A stretch of 64,000 nt of DNA. Source: an uncultured Clostridia bacterium (GTDB lineage Bacteria > Bacillota > Clostridia > Oscillospirales > CAG-272). Shown piece after piece: positions 25,370 through 33,729 of this stretch. The stretch lies in NCBI GenBank assembly GCA_947630625.1, contig CANRIL010000003.1:52475-116474 (forward strand). Reading direction: 5' to 3'. The notes under the pieces are model-generated. The model was not told the origin of the DNA. It made no database searches and saw nothing but the letters and a program-made list of their open reading frames with translations. Each line of letters starts with the position of its first letter. Within the stretch, counting starts at the first letter, position 1. A program made the translations under genes and the position numbers.

Positions 25370-25398
25370 ATTATAACTCCAAAAGCGCGGGGTGTCAA
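25370..25398 (-). promoter_or_regulatory. Promoter of trpF (and probably the methyltransferase-TIR-toroid trio)
   Basis: TTGACA (25398-25393), 17-base spacer, TATAAT (25375-25370): a consensus promoter. Confidence 0.85.
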
Positions 25399-25400
25399 GC

Positions 25401-25694
25401 TCAATAAAGCTGAACGTCACCCCCGCGCGAAAACCCGCCAAACCGCTCGTGTATCTTTGCAACGTTGTCAGCGGTCAGAATTCCGCGCCCGTAAGCGTCC
25501 GCGAGCGTCACGACCTCGCCGCCGCCGACGGCGTATATCTGAAACGAATGTCTGCCGCGAAACGTCTTCCCCGCGACCGTGAAGCTCCACAGCGCCTGAA
25601 GCATCCCGTCCTCGTAAAACACATCATATCCGCCGTAATTTCCAAGATGCCTCGTAAAATTATGTCCGCCCGAAATTCTCTTCCCGTCGATCAT
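25401..25694 (-). CDS. Small protein of unknown function
   Basis: 97 residues from the ATG at 25694 (GGGGGA about 7 bases before it); the frame is open upstream but that part lies in low-complexity, repeat-like DNA. The sequence MIDGKRISGGHNFTRHLGN ... FQIYAVGGGEVVTLADAYGRGILTADNVAKIHERFG has an alpha/beta character and no membrane segment. The C-terminal AYGRGILTADNVAKIH helix is reminiscent of the ends of several small Bacillota proteins. Function not recognised. Confidence 0.5.
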   Translation of the reverse strand: MIDGKRISGGHNFTRHLGNYGGYDVFYEDGMLQALWSFTVAGKTFRGRHSFQIYAVGGGEVVTLADAYGRGILTADNVAKIHERFGGFSRGGDVQLY

Positions 25695-25793
25695 ATTTTG
25701 TCCCCCATTTTTAATAAACCGCCTTCCCGCAAGCAGCCGCACCGTTTCTCCGCCGTCCCTCTCCGGCGACGTTTTCTGACCGCGAATCAGCGC

Positions 25794-25925
25794 TGACGCA
25801 AAACCCGCGCGGAATGTAACTTCTCCAATATCTTCACATATCCACGCCGACCGGCGCGCCCGCAATCCAGTCCTGACGCAAAAGCTGCGCCAACATCTTC
25901 ATAACCTACCCGCCCGCAAAATCCG
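25794..25925. repeat. Two diverged ~80-base copies in an intergenic gap
   Basis: TGACGCAAAA occurs at 25794 and 25874, each followed by an AACNTCTTCA-like block and by CGCCCGCAA. The 295-base gap 25695-25990 otherwise holds only the terminator at 25935-25972. Confidence 0.4.
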
Positions 25926-25934
25926 GCGGAGCAT

Positions 25935-25972
25935 ATAGGGGGAGGCTTTTCGTGAAAGTCTCCCCCTATTTA
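25935..25972 (-). terminator. Hairpin downstream of the hydrogenase operon
   Basis: ATAGGGGGAGGCTTT (from 25935) pairs with AAAGTCTCCCCCTAT (to 25969) with one mismatch. The U-tract is weak on both strands, but the stem is long and lies just after the last hydrogenase gene. Confidence 0.6.
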
Positions 25973-25990
25973 AGGTCTATTTAAACTGCC

Positions 25991-27736
25991 TTATCTTGCG
26001 TATCTCTCACGCTTCGTGTAATGCGTGTGGAGCAGCTCGTGAGCCTTGTGGCCGCCGACCTCGCCAAGATATTCTTCATAGAGCGCCTTGATCTCGTCGT
26101 TCTCGTGCGACTTTCTCTTCGGCTTGCCCTCGTCCTCGGCGTAGAGTCCCTTCGCGCGCTCAACCTTCGGGTTGACGTACTGGAGCTCCTTCGAGGTCAC
26201 GATAGGCGTACCGCCGCCCGTCACGCAGCCGCCGGGGCAGCCCATGACTTCGATGAACGTATACTCCTTCTCGCCTCTCTTAACGGCGTCGAGCAGCTTC
26301 GAAGCGTTGCCCGTGCCGTGAGCGACGGCGACCATGATCTTCTTGCCGTCAAGGTCGATCTCGGCTTCCTTGATGCCCTCGATGCCGCGGACCTCATGGA
26401 AGTTAACGTCAGCGAGCTCCTTGCCCGTCGCCTTCTCGTAAACGGTACGGAGCGCCGCTTCCATAACGCCGCCCGTAGCGCCGAAGATGACGCCCGCGCC
26501 GGTCGATTCGCCGCAGAGCTTGTCAAACTCACCGTCAGGCAGACGTGCGAAGTCGATGCCGGCGGACTTGATCATTCTCGCCAGCTCGCGCACCGTCAGA
26601 ACGGCGTCAACGTCAGCCATGCCGTCGTGGCCGAGCTCGGGGCGCTTAGCCTCAAACTTCTTAGCCGTGCAAGGCATAACGGAAACTACGAATATCTTCT
26701 TCGGGTCGATCCCCGCCTTCTCAGCGAAGTAGGACTTGATGACGGCGCCCGCCATCTCGTGCGGCGACTTGCAGGAGGAAAGGTTCGGGATGAATTCGGG
26801 ATAGAACGTCTCGCAGAACTTGACCCAGCCGGGCGAGCAGGACGTTATCATCGGGAGCGTGCCGCCGTTGTTCAGGCGGGAAATGAGCTCCGTGCCTTCC
26901 TCCATGATCGTGAGGTCAGCGCCGAAATCGGTGTCAAACACCTTGTCAAAGCCCATTCTGCGGAGCGCCTCTGCGAGCTTGCCCGTAACGGACGTGCCCA
27001 TGGGCAGACCGAATTCCTCACCGATGGTGACTCTCACGGCAGGCGCGGGCTGAACGACGACGTACTTCTCCGGGTCGTGGAGCGCAGCCCAGACATCCGA
27101 GATGTTTTCCTTCTCGTGCAGCGCGCCGACCGGGCACGCGAGGATGCACTGACCGCAGTTGATGCAGGGGGAATCAACGAGCGAGCGGCCGAAGATCGAG
27201 CCGACCGTCGTGTTGATGCCGCGCTTGGAAACGCCGATCGCGCCGATGTTCTGCACCTTGTTGCACGTCGCAACGCAGCGGCGGCAGGAGATGCACTTTG
27301 AATTGTCGCGGACGATCGAGGGTGAGAGCTCGTCAAGCGTCGTCTCGGAGCGCTCGCCGTCGTAGGGATAATCCTTCACGCCGTACTCGTTGCAGAGCGC
27401 CTGAAGCTCGCAGTTCGCGGAACGCACGCAGGACGTGCACTCGCGGTTGTGGTTCGAGAGCAGAAGCTCAAGTATCGTCTTTCTCGAATTGCGTATCTTC
27501 TCGGTGTTCGTGCGGACTACCATCCCGTCGGAAACGGGGGAAACGCACGCCGCCTGGAGCCCTCTGCCGCCGACGACCTCAACGAGGCACATGCGGCAGG
27601 CGCCGATCTGTTGTACGTCCTTAAGATAGCAGAGCGTCGGAATATTTATGTTCGCTTCCCTCGCGGCTTCGAGCACCGTATAATCCGAGGGGACGGTCAC
27701 CTTTATACCGTCTATCGTAAGTGTTACGTTGTTCAC
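25991..27736 (-). CDS. hydA: [FeFe]-hydrogenase catalytic subunit, group A (HydA/HndD)
   Basis: 581 residues. N-terminal plant-type [2Fe-2S] domain (C36, C47, C50, C64), then the His/Cys [4Fe-4S] site (H96, C100, C103, C109), two ferredoxin-type clusters (CISCRRCVATC and CINCGQCILAC), and the H-cluster domain with motifs TSCSPGW, MPCTAKKFE and EVMGCPGGCVTGGG. It reduces protons or oxidises H2. With the NuoF- and NuoE-like subunits upstream it fits the trimeric or tetrameric electron-bifurcating type using NADH and ferredoxin. The C-terminal small-subunit tail (NDEIKALYEEYLGEVGG...HTHY) is complete. Confidence 0.97.
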   Translation of the reverse strand: MNNVTLTIDGIKVTVPSDYTVLEAAREANINIPTLCYLKDVQQIGACRMCLVEVVGGRGLQAACVSPVSDGMVVRTNTEKIRNSRKTILELLLSNHNRECTSCVRSANCELQALCNEYGVKDYPYDGERSETTLDELSPSIVRDNSKCISCRRCVATCNKVQNIGAIGVSKRGINTTVGSIFGRSLVDSPCINCGQCILACPVGALHEKENISDVWAALHDPEKYVVVQPAPAVRVTIGEEFGLPMGTSVTGKLAEALRRMGFDKVFDTDFGADLTIMEEGTELISRLNNGGTLPMITSCSPGWVKFCETFYPEFIPNLSSCKSPHEMAGAVIKSYFAEKAGIDPKKIFVVSVMPCTAKKFEAKRPELGHDGMADVDAVLTVRELARMIKSAGIDFARLPDGEFDKLCGESTGAGVIFGATGGVMEAALRTVYEKATGKELADVNFHEVRGIEGIKEAEIDLDGKKIMVAVAHGTGNASKLLDAVKRGEKEYTFIEVMGCPGGCVTGGGTPIVTSKELQYVNPKVERAKGLYAEDEGKPKRKSHENDEIKALYEEYLGEVGGHKAHELLHTHYTKRERYAR

Positions 27737-27749
27737 TTCACTACCTCCA

Positions 27750-29540
27750 TTATTTCTTGGAAATTGCGCCGAACTTGCACGTTGCGAGGCAAACGCCGCA
27801 CTTGATGCACTTCGACTGGTCGATCACGAACGGCTTCTTGATCTCGCCGGAGATAGCGCCGACCGGGCACTTCTTCGAGCAGAGCGAGCAGCCTTTGCAC
27901 TTTTCGGGATCGATCGTGATCTTCGCGAGCGCCTTGCACGCGCCGGCGGGGCATCTCTTTTCCTTGATGTGAGCCTCGTATTCGTCGCGGAAGTAGCGGA
28001 TCGTGGAGAGAACGGGGTTCGGAGCCGTCTGACCGAGGCCGCAGAGCGCCGTCGCCTTGATCTCGTTGCCGAGCTCGATAAGCTTCTCGATGTCGCCCTC
28101 TTCGCCCTTGCCTTCGGTGATGCGCGTCAGAATGTCGAGCATTCTTCTCGTACCAATGCGGCACGGCACGCACTTGCCGCACGACTCGGAAACCGTGAAT
28201 TCGAGGAAGAACTTCGCGATGTCGACCATGCAGTTGTCCTCGTCCATAACGATAAGTCCGCCGGAGCCCATCATCGAGCCGATGGCGATGAGGTTATCGT
28301 AATCAACGGGCGTGTCTATAAGCGATGCGGGGATGCAGCCGCCGGAAGGACCGCCGGTCTGCGCCGCCTTGAACTTCTTGCCGTTCGGGATGCCGCCGCC
28401 GATCTCTTCAATGATCGTGCGCAGAGGCGTGCCCATCGGGATCTCGACAAGGCCCGTGTGGATGATCTTGCCGCCGAGCGCGAAGACCTTCGTGCCCTTC
28501 GATTTTTCGGTGCCCATCGAAGCGAACCATTCCGGTCCGTTCAGGATTATCTGGGCGACGTTCGCGTAAGTCTCGACGTTATTGATGACAGTCGGCTTGC
28601 CGAACAGACCCTTGACCGCCGGGAACGGAGGACGCGGACGCGGCTCGCCGCGGTTGCCCTCGATGGAGGTCAGAAGCGCCGTCTCCTCGCCGCAGACGAA
28701 CGCGCCCGCGCCGAGACGGAGCTGGATATCGAAATTGAAGCCGGTGCCGAAAATGTTCTTACCGAGCAGACCGTATTCGCGCGCCTGATCGATGGCGATG
28801 CGCAGACGCTTGACGGCGATCGGGTATTCGGCTCTGACGTAAATGTAGCCCTCGTCGGCGCCGATGGCGTAGCCGGCGATAGCCATTGCCTCGAGTACGG
28901 CGTGCGGGTCGCCTTCAAGGACGGAACGGTCCATGAACGCGCCGGGGTCGCCCTCGTCGGCGTTGCAGACGACGTACTTCTTCGGCGCCGGAGCCGTGGC
29001 GAACTGCCACTTTCTGCCCGTCGGGAAGCCCGCGCCGCCTCTGCCGCGCAGTCCGGACGCAAGCACGATGTCGATGACTTCCTGCGGCGTCTTCTCTGTC
29101 AGGCATTTGCCGAGCGCTTCATATCCGCGCCTTGCTATGTATTCGTCGATGTTTTCCGGATCGATGACGCCGCAGTTGCGGAGCGCCACGCGGCGCTGCG
29201 AACGGTAGAACGCGGTGTCGTTGAGCGACTTTGCCGGTTCGGTCGAACCTGCTACCGGGTCGTTATATATGAGCCTTTCGACGGGACGCCCCTTGAGCAG
29301 GTGCTCCTCGACGATCTCCGGAATCTCGTCCGGCGTGACTCTCGAATAGAATGAGCCTTCGGGATAAACGATCATTATCGGTCCGAGCGCGCAAAGGCCA
29401 AAGCAGCCCGTCATGACGACCTTGACTTCATCCGTCAGTCCCTTTGCTTCAAGCTCCCTTTTGAGAGCTTCTCTTACTTGCGCGCTGCCGGAAGAAGTAC
29501 ATCCGGTACCCGCGCAGATAAGAACGTGTGCACGATACAT
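27750..29540 (-). CDS. hydB: Bifurcating hydrogenase NADH/FMN subunit (HydB/HndC, NuoF-like)
   Basis: 596 residues. A thioredoxin-like [2Fe-2S] domain (about 1-90: CAGTGCTSSG, MTGCFGLC) precedes the NuoF core with the FMN/NADH loops RGRGGAGFPTGRKW and AFVCGEETALL and the [4Fe-4S] site ESCGKCVPCRIGTRR. Two ferredoxin clusters end the protein (CKGCSLCSKKCPVGAI, CIKCGVCLATCKFGAI). This subunit holds the flavin and the NAD(H) site. It is 13 bases before hydA. Confidence 0.96.
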   Translation of the reverse strand: MYRAHVLICAGTGCTSSGSAQVREALKRELEAKGLTDEVKVVMTGCFGLCALGPIMIVYPEGSFYSRVTPDEIPEIVEEHLLKGRPVERLIYNDPVAGSTEPAKSLNDTAFYRSQRRVALRNCGVIDPENIDEYIARRGYEALGKCLTEKTPQEVIDIVLASGLRGRGGAGFPTGRKWQFATAPAPKKYVVCNADEGDPGAFMDRSVLEGDPHAVLEAMAIAGYAIGADEGYIYVRAEYPIAVKRLRIAIDQAREYGLLGKNIFGTGFNFDIQLRLGAGAFVCGEETALLTSIEGNRGEPRPRPPFPAVKGLFGKPTVINNVETYANVAQIILNGPEWFASMGTEKSKGTKVFALGGKIIHTGLVEIPMGTPLRTIIEEIGGGIPNGKKFKAAQTGGPSGGCIPASLIDTPVDYDNLIAIGSMMGSGGLIVMDEDNCMVDIAKFFLEFTVSESCGKCVPCRIGTRRMLDILTRITEGKGEEGDIEKLIELGNEIKATALCGLGQTAPNPVLSTIRYFRDEYEAHIKEKRCPAGACKALAKITIDPEKCKGCSLCSKKCPVGAISGEIKKPFVIDQSKCIKCGVCLATCKFGAISKK

Positions 29541-29559
29541 ATTACTTACCTCCGATCCT

Positions 29560-29919
29560 TTACTTGCTTATGTACTCGTCAACGGGAGTGCCGCCTGCAA
29601 CATGCTCGGCGACGATGCGGCGCGCCATTTCGGGCGTCACCTTGACGTACGTGACCTTTTCCTTGCCCTCGGCGATTACTTCGACGACGGGAGCCGTGCT
29701 GGCGTCGCCGACAGCGCCGGACTGCATTACGGTCGCGCGGTCGGAAAGACCGCCCTCGGCGACAGCGTCAACGAGCGTGCGGAGAACTTCCCTTGCGCCC
29801 GCCTCGATCCCGCACGTGCCCATTCCGACAACGACGCGGACTCCGTTTGCGCCGAGGCGCAGACTAATCTTGTCCTTCATCTTCTCACGAATCTGGGCAA
29901 GCTCTTCGAGTGATTTCAT
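29560..29919 (-). CDS. HndB-like thioredoxin-fold subunit lacking cluster cysteines
   Basis: 119 residues of the (2Fe-2S) ferredoxin-like HndB family: a helix, VVVGMGTCGIEAGAREV, then VVEVIAEGKEKVTYVKVTPEMARRIVAEHV. HndB relatives with a cluster have a later Cys pair (TGCxGxC); here that place reads QSGAVGDAS, leaving a single cysteine (C36). The fold is probably kept but the [2Fe-2S] cluster lost. It overlaps the preceding ATPase gene by 4 bases and sits in the hydrogenase operon, so a structural or assembly role is likely. Confidence 0.85.
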   Translation of the reverse strand: MKSLEELAQIREKMKDKISLRLGANGVRVVVGMGTCGIEAGAREVLRTLVDAVAEGGLSDRATVMQSGAVGDASTAPVVEVIAEGKEKVTYVKVTPEMARRIVAEHVAGGTPVDEYISK

Positions 29920-30470
29920 AAATTTTCTCCTCCGAAAATATTGTTTTGTTTATACTGCTCCAGAATATACCCCGAAACCGCGATCACCGCCTCGGGAGTA
30001 AATATCGGGACATCCCCGAGCACACGCCTCACGGCCCTCGTGTCAAGCCCCACGCGGCAGACGCGCGCGCCGTCCTTCATGTCGTGCGTGAAAACGACAT
30101 CCGCGCCGCCGATCCCGGACAAAAGCGAGGTCACGGTGCCGGCGATGTCTCCGAGCGGCGGCGAGGTCTTTTTCGGGAACTTAGCGGTCACCGTCGTCCC
30201 CTTGCCGGGAGTGCTCTCGATCGAGAACGTCCCGCCCGAGACGCGCGCCGCGTCCAGAAATTTCGGCAGTCCGAGCCCAAGTCCGAACGGCTTTGTCGAA
30301 TACCCCTCGGTGAGCGCGAGCCGAAGCTCACGGTCAGACATTCCCCGCCCGTCGTCAACGATCTTGACTCCGAGCGACGACCTCGTTTCCTCAAGCTCTA
30401 TCTCGATCAGAGAAGCGCCTGAAAGGATGGCGTTCTCGGCGATATCGAGGATATGGAGCGATAATTCCAT
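29916..30470 (-). CDS. GHKL-type ATP-binding protein of the hydrogenase operon
   Basis: 184 residues. A GHKL ATPase domain (about 1-105): N box around DIAENAILSGAS, G1 box VDDGRGM, G2 box TKPFGLGLGLP and GGTFSIESTPGKGTTVTAKFP. A second small domain (about 110-184) follows. Such anti-sigma-like ATPases are commonly found inside [FeFe]-hydrogenase operons of Clostridia; their role there is not settled. There is no phosphoacceptor His domain, so it is not a sensor kinase. Confidence 0.85.
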   Translation of the reverse strand: MELSLHILDIAENAILSGASLIEIELEETRSSLGVKIVDDGRGMSDRELRLALTEGYSTKPFGLGLGLPKFLDAARVSGGTFSIESTPGKGTTVTAKFPKKTSPPLGDIAGTVTSLLSGIGGADVVFTHDMKDGARVCRVGLDTRAVRRVLGDVPIFTPEAVIAVSGYILEQYKQNNIFGGENL

Positions 30471-30480
30471 CCGGTATTAC

Positions 30481-30963
30481 TCAGCCCTGATATTTTTCGA
30501 GTATACCCTTAATGTCGGCAGGCGTCAGACGCCCGTACACGTCCCCGTTGACCGTCATGACCGGAGCGAGTCCGCAGCATCCGAGGCAGCGCGTATCCTG
30601 AATCGAAAATTTCCCGTCGGCCGTCGTCTCACCGGCGCCGATGCCGAGGATCTCGATAACTTTGTCGAGAACCGACTGCGCGCCCTTGACGTAGCAGGCC
30701 GTTCCGGTGCAGACGCTGATGACGTTGTCGCCCTTCGGTGTGAGGGAGAACTGCGCGTAGAACGTCGCGACGCCGTAAACGTCCGTCACGGGGATGCCGA
30801 GGGAATCGGCAATGAGCTCCTGAGTGTCGAGAGAAAGGTATCCGAACAGATCCTGCGCCTTCTGCATGATCGGCATAAGAGGACCGTCTACGTCCTTATG
30901 CTCCGCAATGAAGGCCTTCAGTTCCTCGGTCTTAGCCTCGATTTCCTTAGGTGTGAGTGCCAT
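30481..30963 (-). CDS. hydC: Bifurcating hydrogenase NuoE-like [2Fe-2S] subunit (HydC/HndA)
   Basis: 160 residues. An N-terminal helical bundle (MPIMQKAQDLFGYLS) leads into a thioredoxin-like [2Fe-2S] domain with CTGTACYVKGA and DTRCLGCCGLAPV, the four cluster cysteines of the family. It passes electrons between HydA and HydB. It is the first gene of the operon, with AAGGAGG before the ATG and a promoter at 31015-31043. Confidence 0.95.
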   Translation of the reverse strand: MALTPKEIEAKTEELKAFIAEHKDVDGPLMPIMQKAQDLFGYLSLDTQELIADSLGIPVTDVYGVATFYAQFSLTPKGDNVISVCTGTACYVKGAQSVLDKVIEILGIGAGETTADGKFSIQDTRCLGCCGLAPVMTVNGDVYGRLTPADIKGILEKYQG

Positions 30964-31014
30964 ACTTTAAATATCCTCCTTATAGGGACATAGTATTGTT
31001 TTCAATATCAACTC

Positions 31015-31043
31015 ATATTAACACAACTGAGTCAAAATATCAA
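31015..31043 (-). promoter_or_regulatory. Promoter of the hydrogenase operon
   Basis: TTGATA (31043-31038), 17-base spacer, TAATAT (31020-31015). The 311-base divergent spacer 30964-31275 holds this promoter, the nfn promoter and the hairpin at 31242-31264. Confidence 0.7.
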
Positions 31044-31144
31044 GGGGCATGACGTAAAAAAACGCTTTTTCCCGCAAAAAAGTATTTCCGCGCCTTCCGT
31101 CATCCCCCTCCGCCGCCCGCCGCCCTGACCGCTCAAAAAAACAG

Positions 31145-31173
31145 TTTACAACCGCCCTTTTAAATGCTATAAT
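31145..31173 (+). promoter_or_regulatory. Promoter of nfnAB
   Basis: TTTACA (31145-31150), 17-base spacer, TATAAT (31168-31173). A second AT-rich -10-like block lies near 31227. Confidence 0.75.
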
Positions 31174-31241
31174 GTTATAATAGATTCTTTTTCAAATCCC
31201 ATAAGCTCCGCTTAAAAACTACATTAATATAATGAATATAA

Positions 31242-31264
31242 ATGCGGTCAGCACCGCATTGACC
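31242..31264 (+). promoter_or_regulatory. Hairpin touching the nfnA ribosome-binding site
   Basis: ATGCGGT-CAGC-ACCGCAT is a perfect 7-base stem; an alternative stem GGTCA...TGACC ends next to GGAGG (31265). The two cannot form together, so it could tune translation. No known riboswitch class is recognised. Confidence 0.4.
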
Positions 31265-31275
31265 GGAGGCGTATC

Positions 31276-32118
31276 ATGTATCAGATCATACATAAAAAAG
31301 CGCTCAACCCGACCGTCGTCGAAATGAAGGTGTCGGCGCCGCTCATCGCGAAACGCGCGGAGCCGGGGCAGTTCGTCATTCTCCGCGTCGACGAGGGCGG
31401 CGAGCGCATCCCGCTCACGATCGCGGATTACGACCGCGACGCGGGCTCAGTCACAATAATATTCCAGACTGTCGGGGCGACAACGATGAAGCTCGCAGCG
31501 AAGGCTCCCGGCGACTTTATTGTTGATTTCGTCGGTCCCCTCGGCAGACCGACCGCGACGGACGGGCTCTCCCGCGTCGCCGTCATCGGCGGCGGCGTCG
31601 GCTGCGCGATCGCATACCCGGTCGCGAAAAAGCTGCACGAGCTCGGCGCCGTCGTCCATTCCGTCGTCGGCTTCCGCAATCGCGAGCTCGTCATTTTAGA
31701 GGACGAATTCCGCCGCGTGAGCGACGAATTTTACCTCATGAGCGACGACGGCTCCGCCGGCGAGCACGGCCTTGTGACGGACGCGCTGCGCCGCCTTCTC
31801 GACGCGGGGGAGCGTTACGACGAGGTCATAGCGATAGGCCCTTTGCCCATGATGAAATTTGTATGTAAGCTGACGAAGGAATATAACGTCAAAACGGTCG
31901 TCAGCATGAACCCGATAATGATAGACGGGACCGGAATGTGCGGCTGCTGCCGCCTGACGGTCGGCGGGAAAATGAAGTTCGCCTGCGTCGACGGCCCCGA
32001 TTTTGACGGGCACGAGGTCGATTTTGACGAGGCGATGTCGCGCGGCTCCATGTACCGCGAATTTGAGGCGCGCGCACGCGAGCACGCCTGCAATCTCTTG
32101 AAAACGGAGGCTGACTGA
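31276..32118 (+). CDS. nfnA: NfnA: ferredoxin-NADP+ reductase subunit alpha
   Basis: 280 residues. FAD-binding reductase barrel (1-100, PGQFVILRV, ERIPLTIAD), NAD-binding Rossmann part (VAVIGGGVGCAIAYPVAKKLHE), and a C-terminal [2Fe-2S] site around GTGMCGCCRLTVGGKMKFACVDGP. With the NfnB gene one base after its stop, it forms the NADH-dependent ferredoxin:NADP+ oxidoreductase that makes 2 NADPH from NADH and reduced ferredoxin. Older annotation calls such proteins sulfide dehydrogenase or dihydroorotate dehydrogenase electron-transfer subunits. Confidence 0.92.
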   Translation: MYQIIHKKALNPTVVEMKVSAPLIAKRAEPGQFVILRVDEGGERIPLTIADYDRDAGSVTIIFQTVGATTMKLAAKAPGDFIVDFVGPLGRPTATDGLSRVAVIGGGVGCAIAYPVAKKLHELGAVVHSVVGFRNRELVILEDEFRRVSDEFYLMSDDGSAGEHGLVTDALRRLLDAGERYDEVIAIGPLPMMKFVCKLTKEYNVKTVVSMNPIMIDGTGMCGCCRLTVGGKMKFACVDGPDFDGHEVDFDEAMSRGSMYREFEARAREHACNLLKTEAD

Positions 32119-32119
32119 T

Positions 32120-33505
32120 ATGCCGAACATGTCCCCGAAAATGAACGAAATGCCAACGCTTTCCCCGGAGGAACGCTCGAAGTGCTTCTCCGAGGTCGCC
32201 CTCGGCTACACGGAATCCGCCGCGCTCGACGAGGCGGCGCGCTGCCTCCACTGCAAAAATCCGCCCTGCGTCACCGGTTGCCCCGTAAATATCAGGATTC
32301 CGGATTTCATCGCCCGCCTCCGCGAAAATGATTACGACGGCGCTTACAGCGTGATCTCGGAGTCGAGCTCACTTCCCGCCGTCTGTGGGCGCGTCTGCCC
32401 GCAGGAAACGCAGTGCGAATCAAAGTGCGTGCGCGGCATCAAGGGTGACGCCGTCGGGATCGGACGCCTCGAGCGCTTTGTCGCCGACAGGCACAACGAA
32501 ACGCACCCGGGCGAGTCCGCGAATAAGGAGAAAAACGGACACCGCGTCGCCATCGTCGGCTCAGGTCCGTCGGGGCTCGCGTGCGCCGGCGACCTTGCCC
32601 GAATGGGGTATGATGTGACCGTGTTTGAGGCGCTTCACACCGCCGGCGGCGTCCTCGTTTACGGCATACCCGAATTCCGCCTGCCGAAGTCGATCGTCAG
32701 AGTCGAGATCGGAAATCTTGAGGCAATGGGCGTAAAATTCGAGACTGATATGGTCATCGGGCGGATACTCTCCGTCGACGACCTTTTTGAGAAAGGTTTT
32801 GAAGCCGTATTTATCGGCACCGGCGCGGGACTGCCGAAATTCATGAACATCCCCGGCGAAAACTACAGCGGCGTATATTCCGCGAACGAATTTCTGACGC
32901 GCGTGAATCTGATGGGCGCGTTCCGCGAGGACGCGGACACGCCGATAATGCGCGTGCAGCGCGTCGCCGTCGTCGGCGGCGGCAACGTCGCGATGGACGC
33001 CGCAAGGTGCGCATTGCGCCTCGGCGCGCAGGAGGTGTCGATCGTGTACCGCCGCGGTGAGGAGGAACTGCCCGCGCGCCGCGAGGAGATAGAGCACGCG
33101 AAGGAGGAGGGCATCACCTTCCGCCTGCTGACAAATCCCGTCGCCGTCCTCGGCGACGACAAGCGCGCCGTCCGCGCGCTGAAATGCGTCAAAATGACGC
33201 TCGGCGAGCCGGACGCGTCCGGACGCCGCCGCCCCGTCGAGATCGACGGCTCCGAATACGAGCTCCCCGTCGACTGCGTCATAATGGCGCTCGGCACCTC
33301 GCCGAACCCGCTCATAAAGGATACGACGGAAGGGCTCGACACCGAGCGCTGGGGCGGGATCGTCACGGACGGTGACGGCAAAACGTCGCGCGAAGGCGTC
33401 TTTGCCGGCGGCGACGCCGTAACGGGCGCCGCGACCGTCATCCTCGCCATGGGCGCCGGCAAAACGGCGGCAAAGGCGATAGACGCGTATATCAAAAGCA
33501 AGTGA
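32120..33505 (+). CDS. nfnB: NfnB: NADPH-binding subunit (glutamate synthase small-subunit family)
   Basis: 461 residues, the usual length. N-terminal iron-sulfur part (CLHCKNPPCVTGCPVNIRIPDFI, CGRVCPQETQCESKCVRG), FAD site VAIVGSGPSGLACAGDLA, NADPH site VAVVGGGNVAMDAARCALRLGA with YRRGEEELPARREE, and the closing GGDAVTGAATVILAMGAGK. Such stand-alone proteins are often called GltA/glutamate synthase; next to nfnA and opposite a bifurcating hydrogenase, NfnB is the better name. Its start is one base after the nfnA stop. Confidence 0.93.
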   Translation: MPNMSPKMNEMPTLSPEERSKCFSEVALGYTESAALDEAARCLHCKNPPCVTGCPVNIRIPDFIARLRENDYDGAYSVISESSSLPAVCGRVCPQETQCESKCVRGIKGDAVGIGRLERFVADRHNETHPGESANKEKNGHRVAIVGSGPSGLACAGDLARMGYDVTVFEALHTAGGVLVYGIPEFRLPKSIVRVEIGNLEAMGVKFETDMVIGRILSVDDLFEKGFEAVFIGTGAGLPKFMNIPGENYSGVYSANEFLTRVNLMGAFREDADTPIMRVQRVAVVGGGNVAMDAARCALRLGAQEVSIVYRRGEEELPARREEIEHAKEEGITFRLLTNPVAVLGDDKRAVRALKCVKMTLGEPDASGRRRPVEIDGSEYELPVDCVIMALGTSPNPLIKDTTEGLDTERWGGIVTDGDGKTSREGVFAGGDAVTGAATVILAMGAGKTAAKAIDAYIKSK

Positions 33506-33510
33506 TTTTC

Positions 33511-33553
33511 CCGGGGGAAACTTTCAAACCGAAGTTTCCCCCGGACTCCCTTT
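33511..33553 (+). terminator. Terminator after nfnAB
   Basis: CCGGGGGAAACTT (33511-33523) pairs perfectly with AAGTTTCCCCCGG (33532-33544). The U-tract is modest (ACTCCCTTT). Confidence 0.7.
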
Positions 33554-33729
33554 AAGGCTTTTTTGATATAGACCTGAACTCCCGGCAGCGCCTTGCGCTG
33601 CCCCCCGTCCGTATGTTTTCACCCCGCCACCGCGCGGCTCGCTTCATCCGCACTTGCCTGATATCATCGGTTTCAAGCCCCGCGCGCCGCATTCCGAACC
33701 ATCTCACGCTGAAAAAAGGAAGAAATTTT

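Noticed and set aside
27729..29354. 541-codon open frame on the plus strand opposite hydB
   Set aside because: It is the antisense shadow of a clearly real gene with complete family motifs; GC-rich third positions keep the opposite frame open. Composition is arginine/leucine-rich without motifs.
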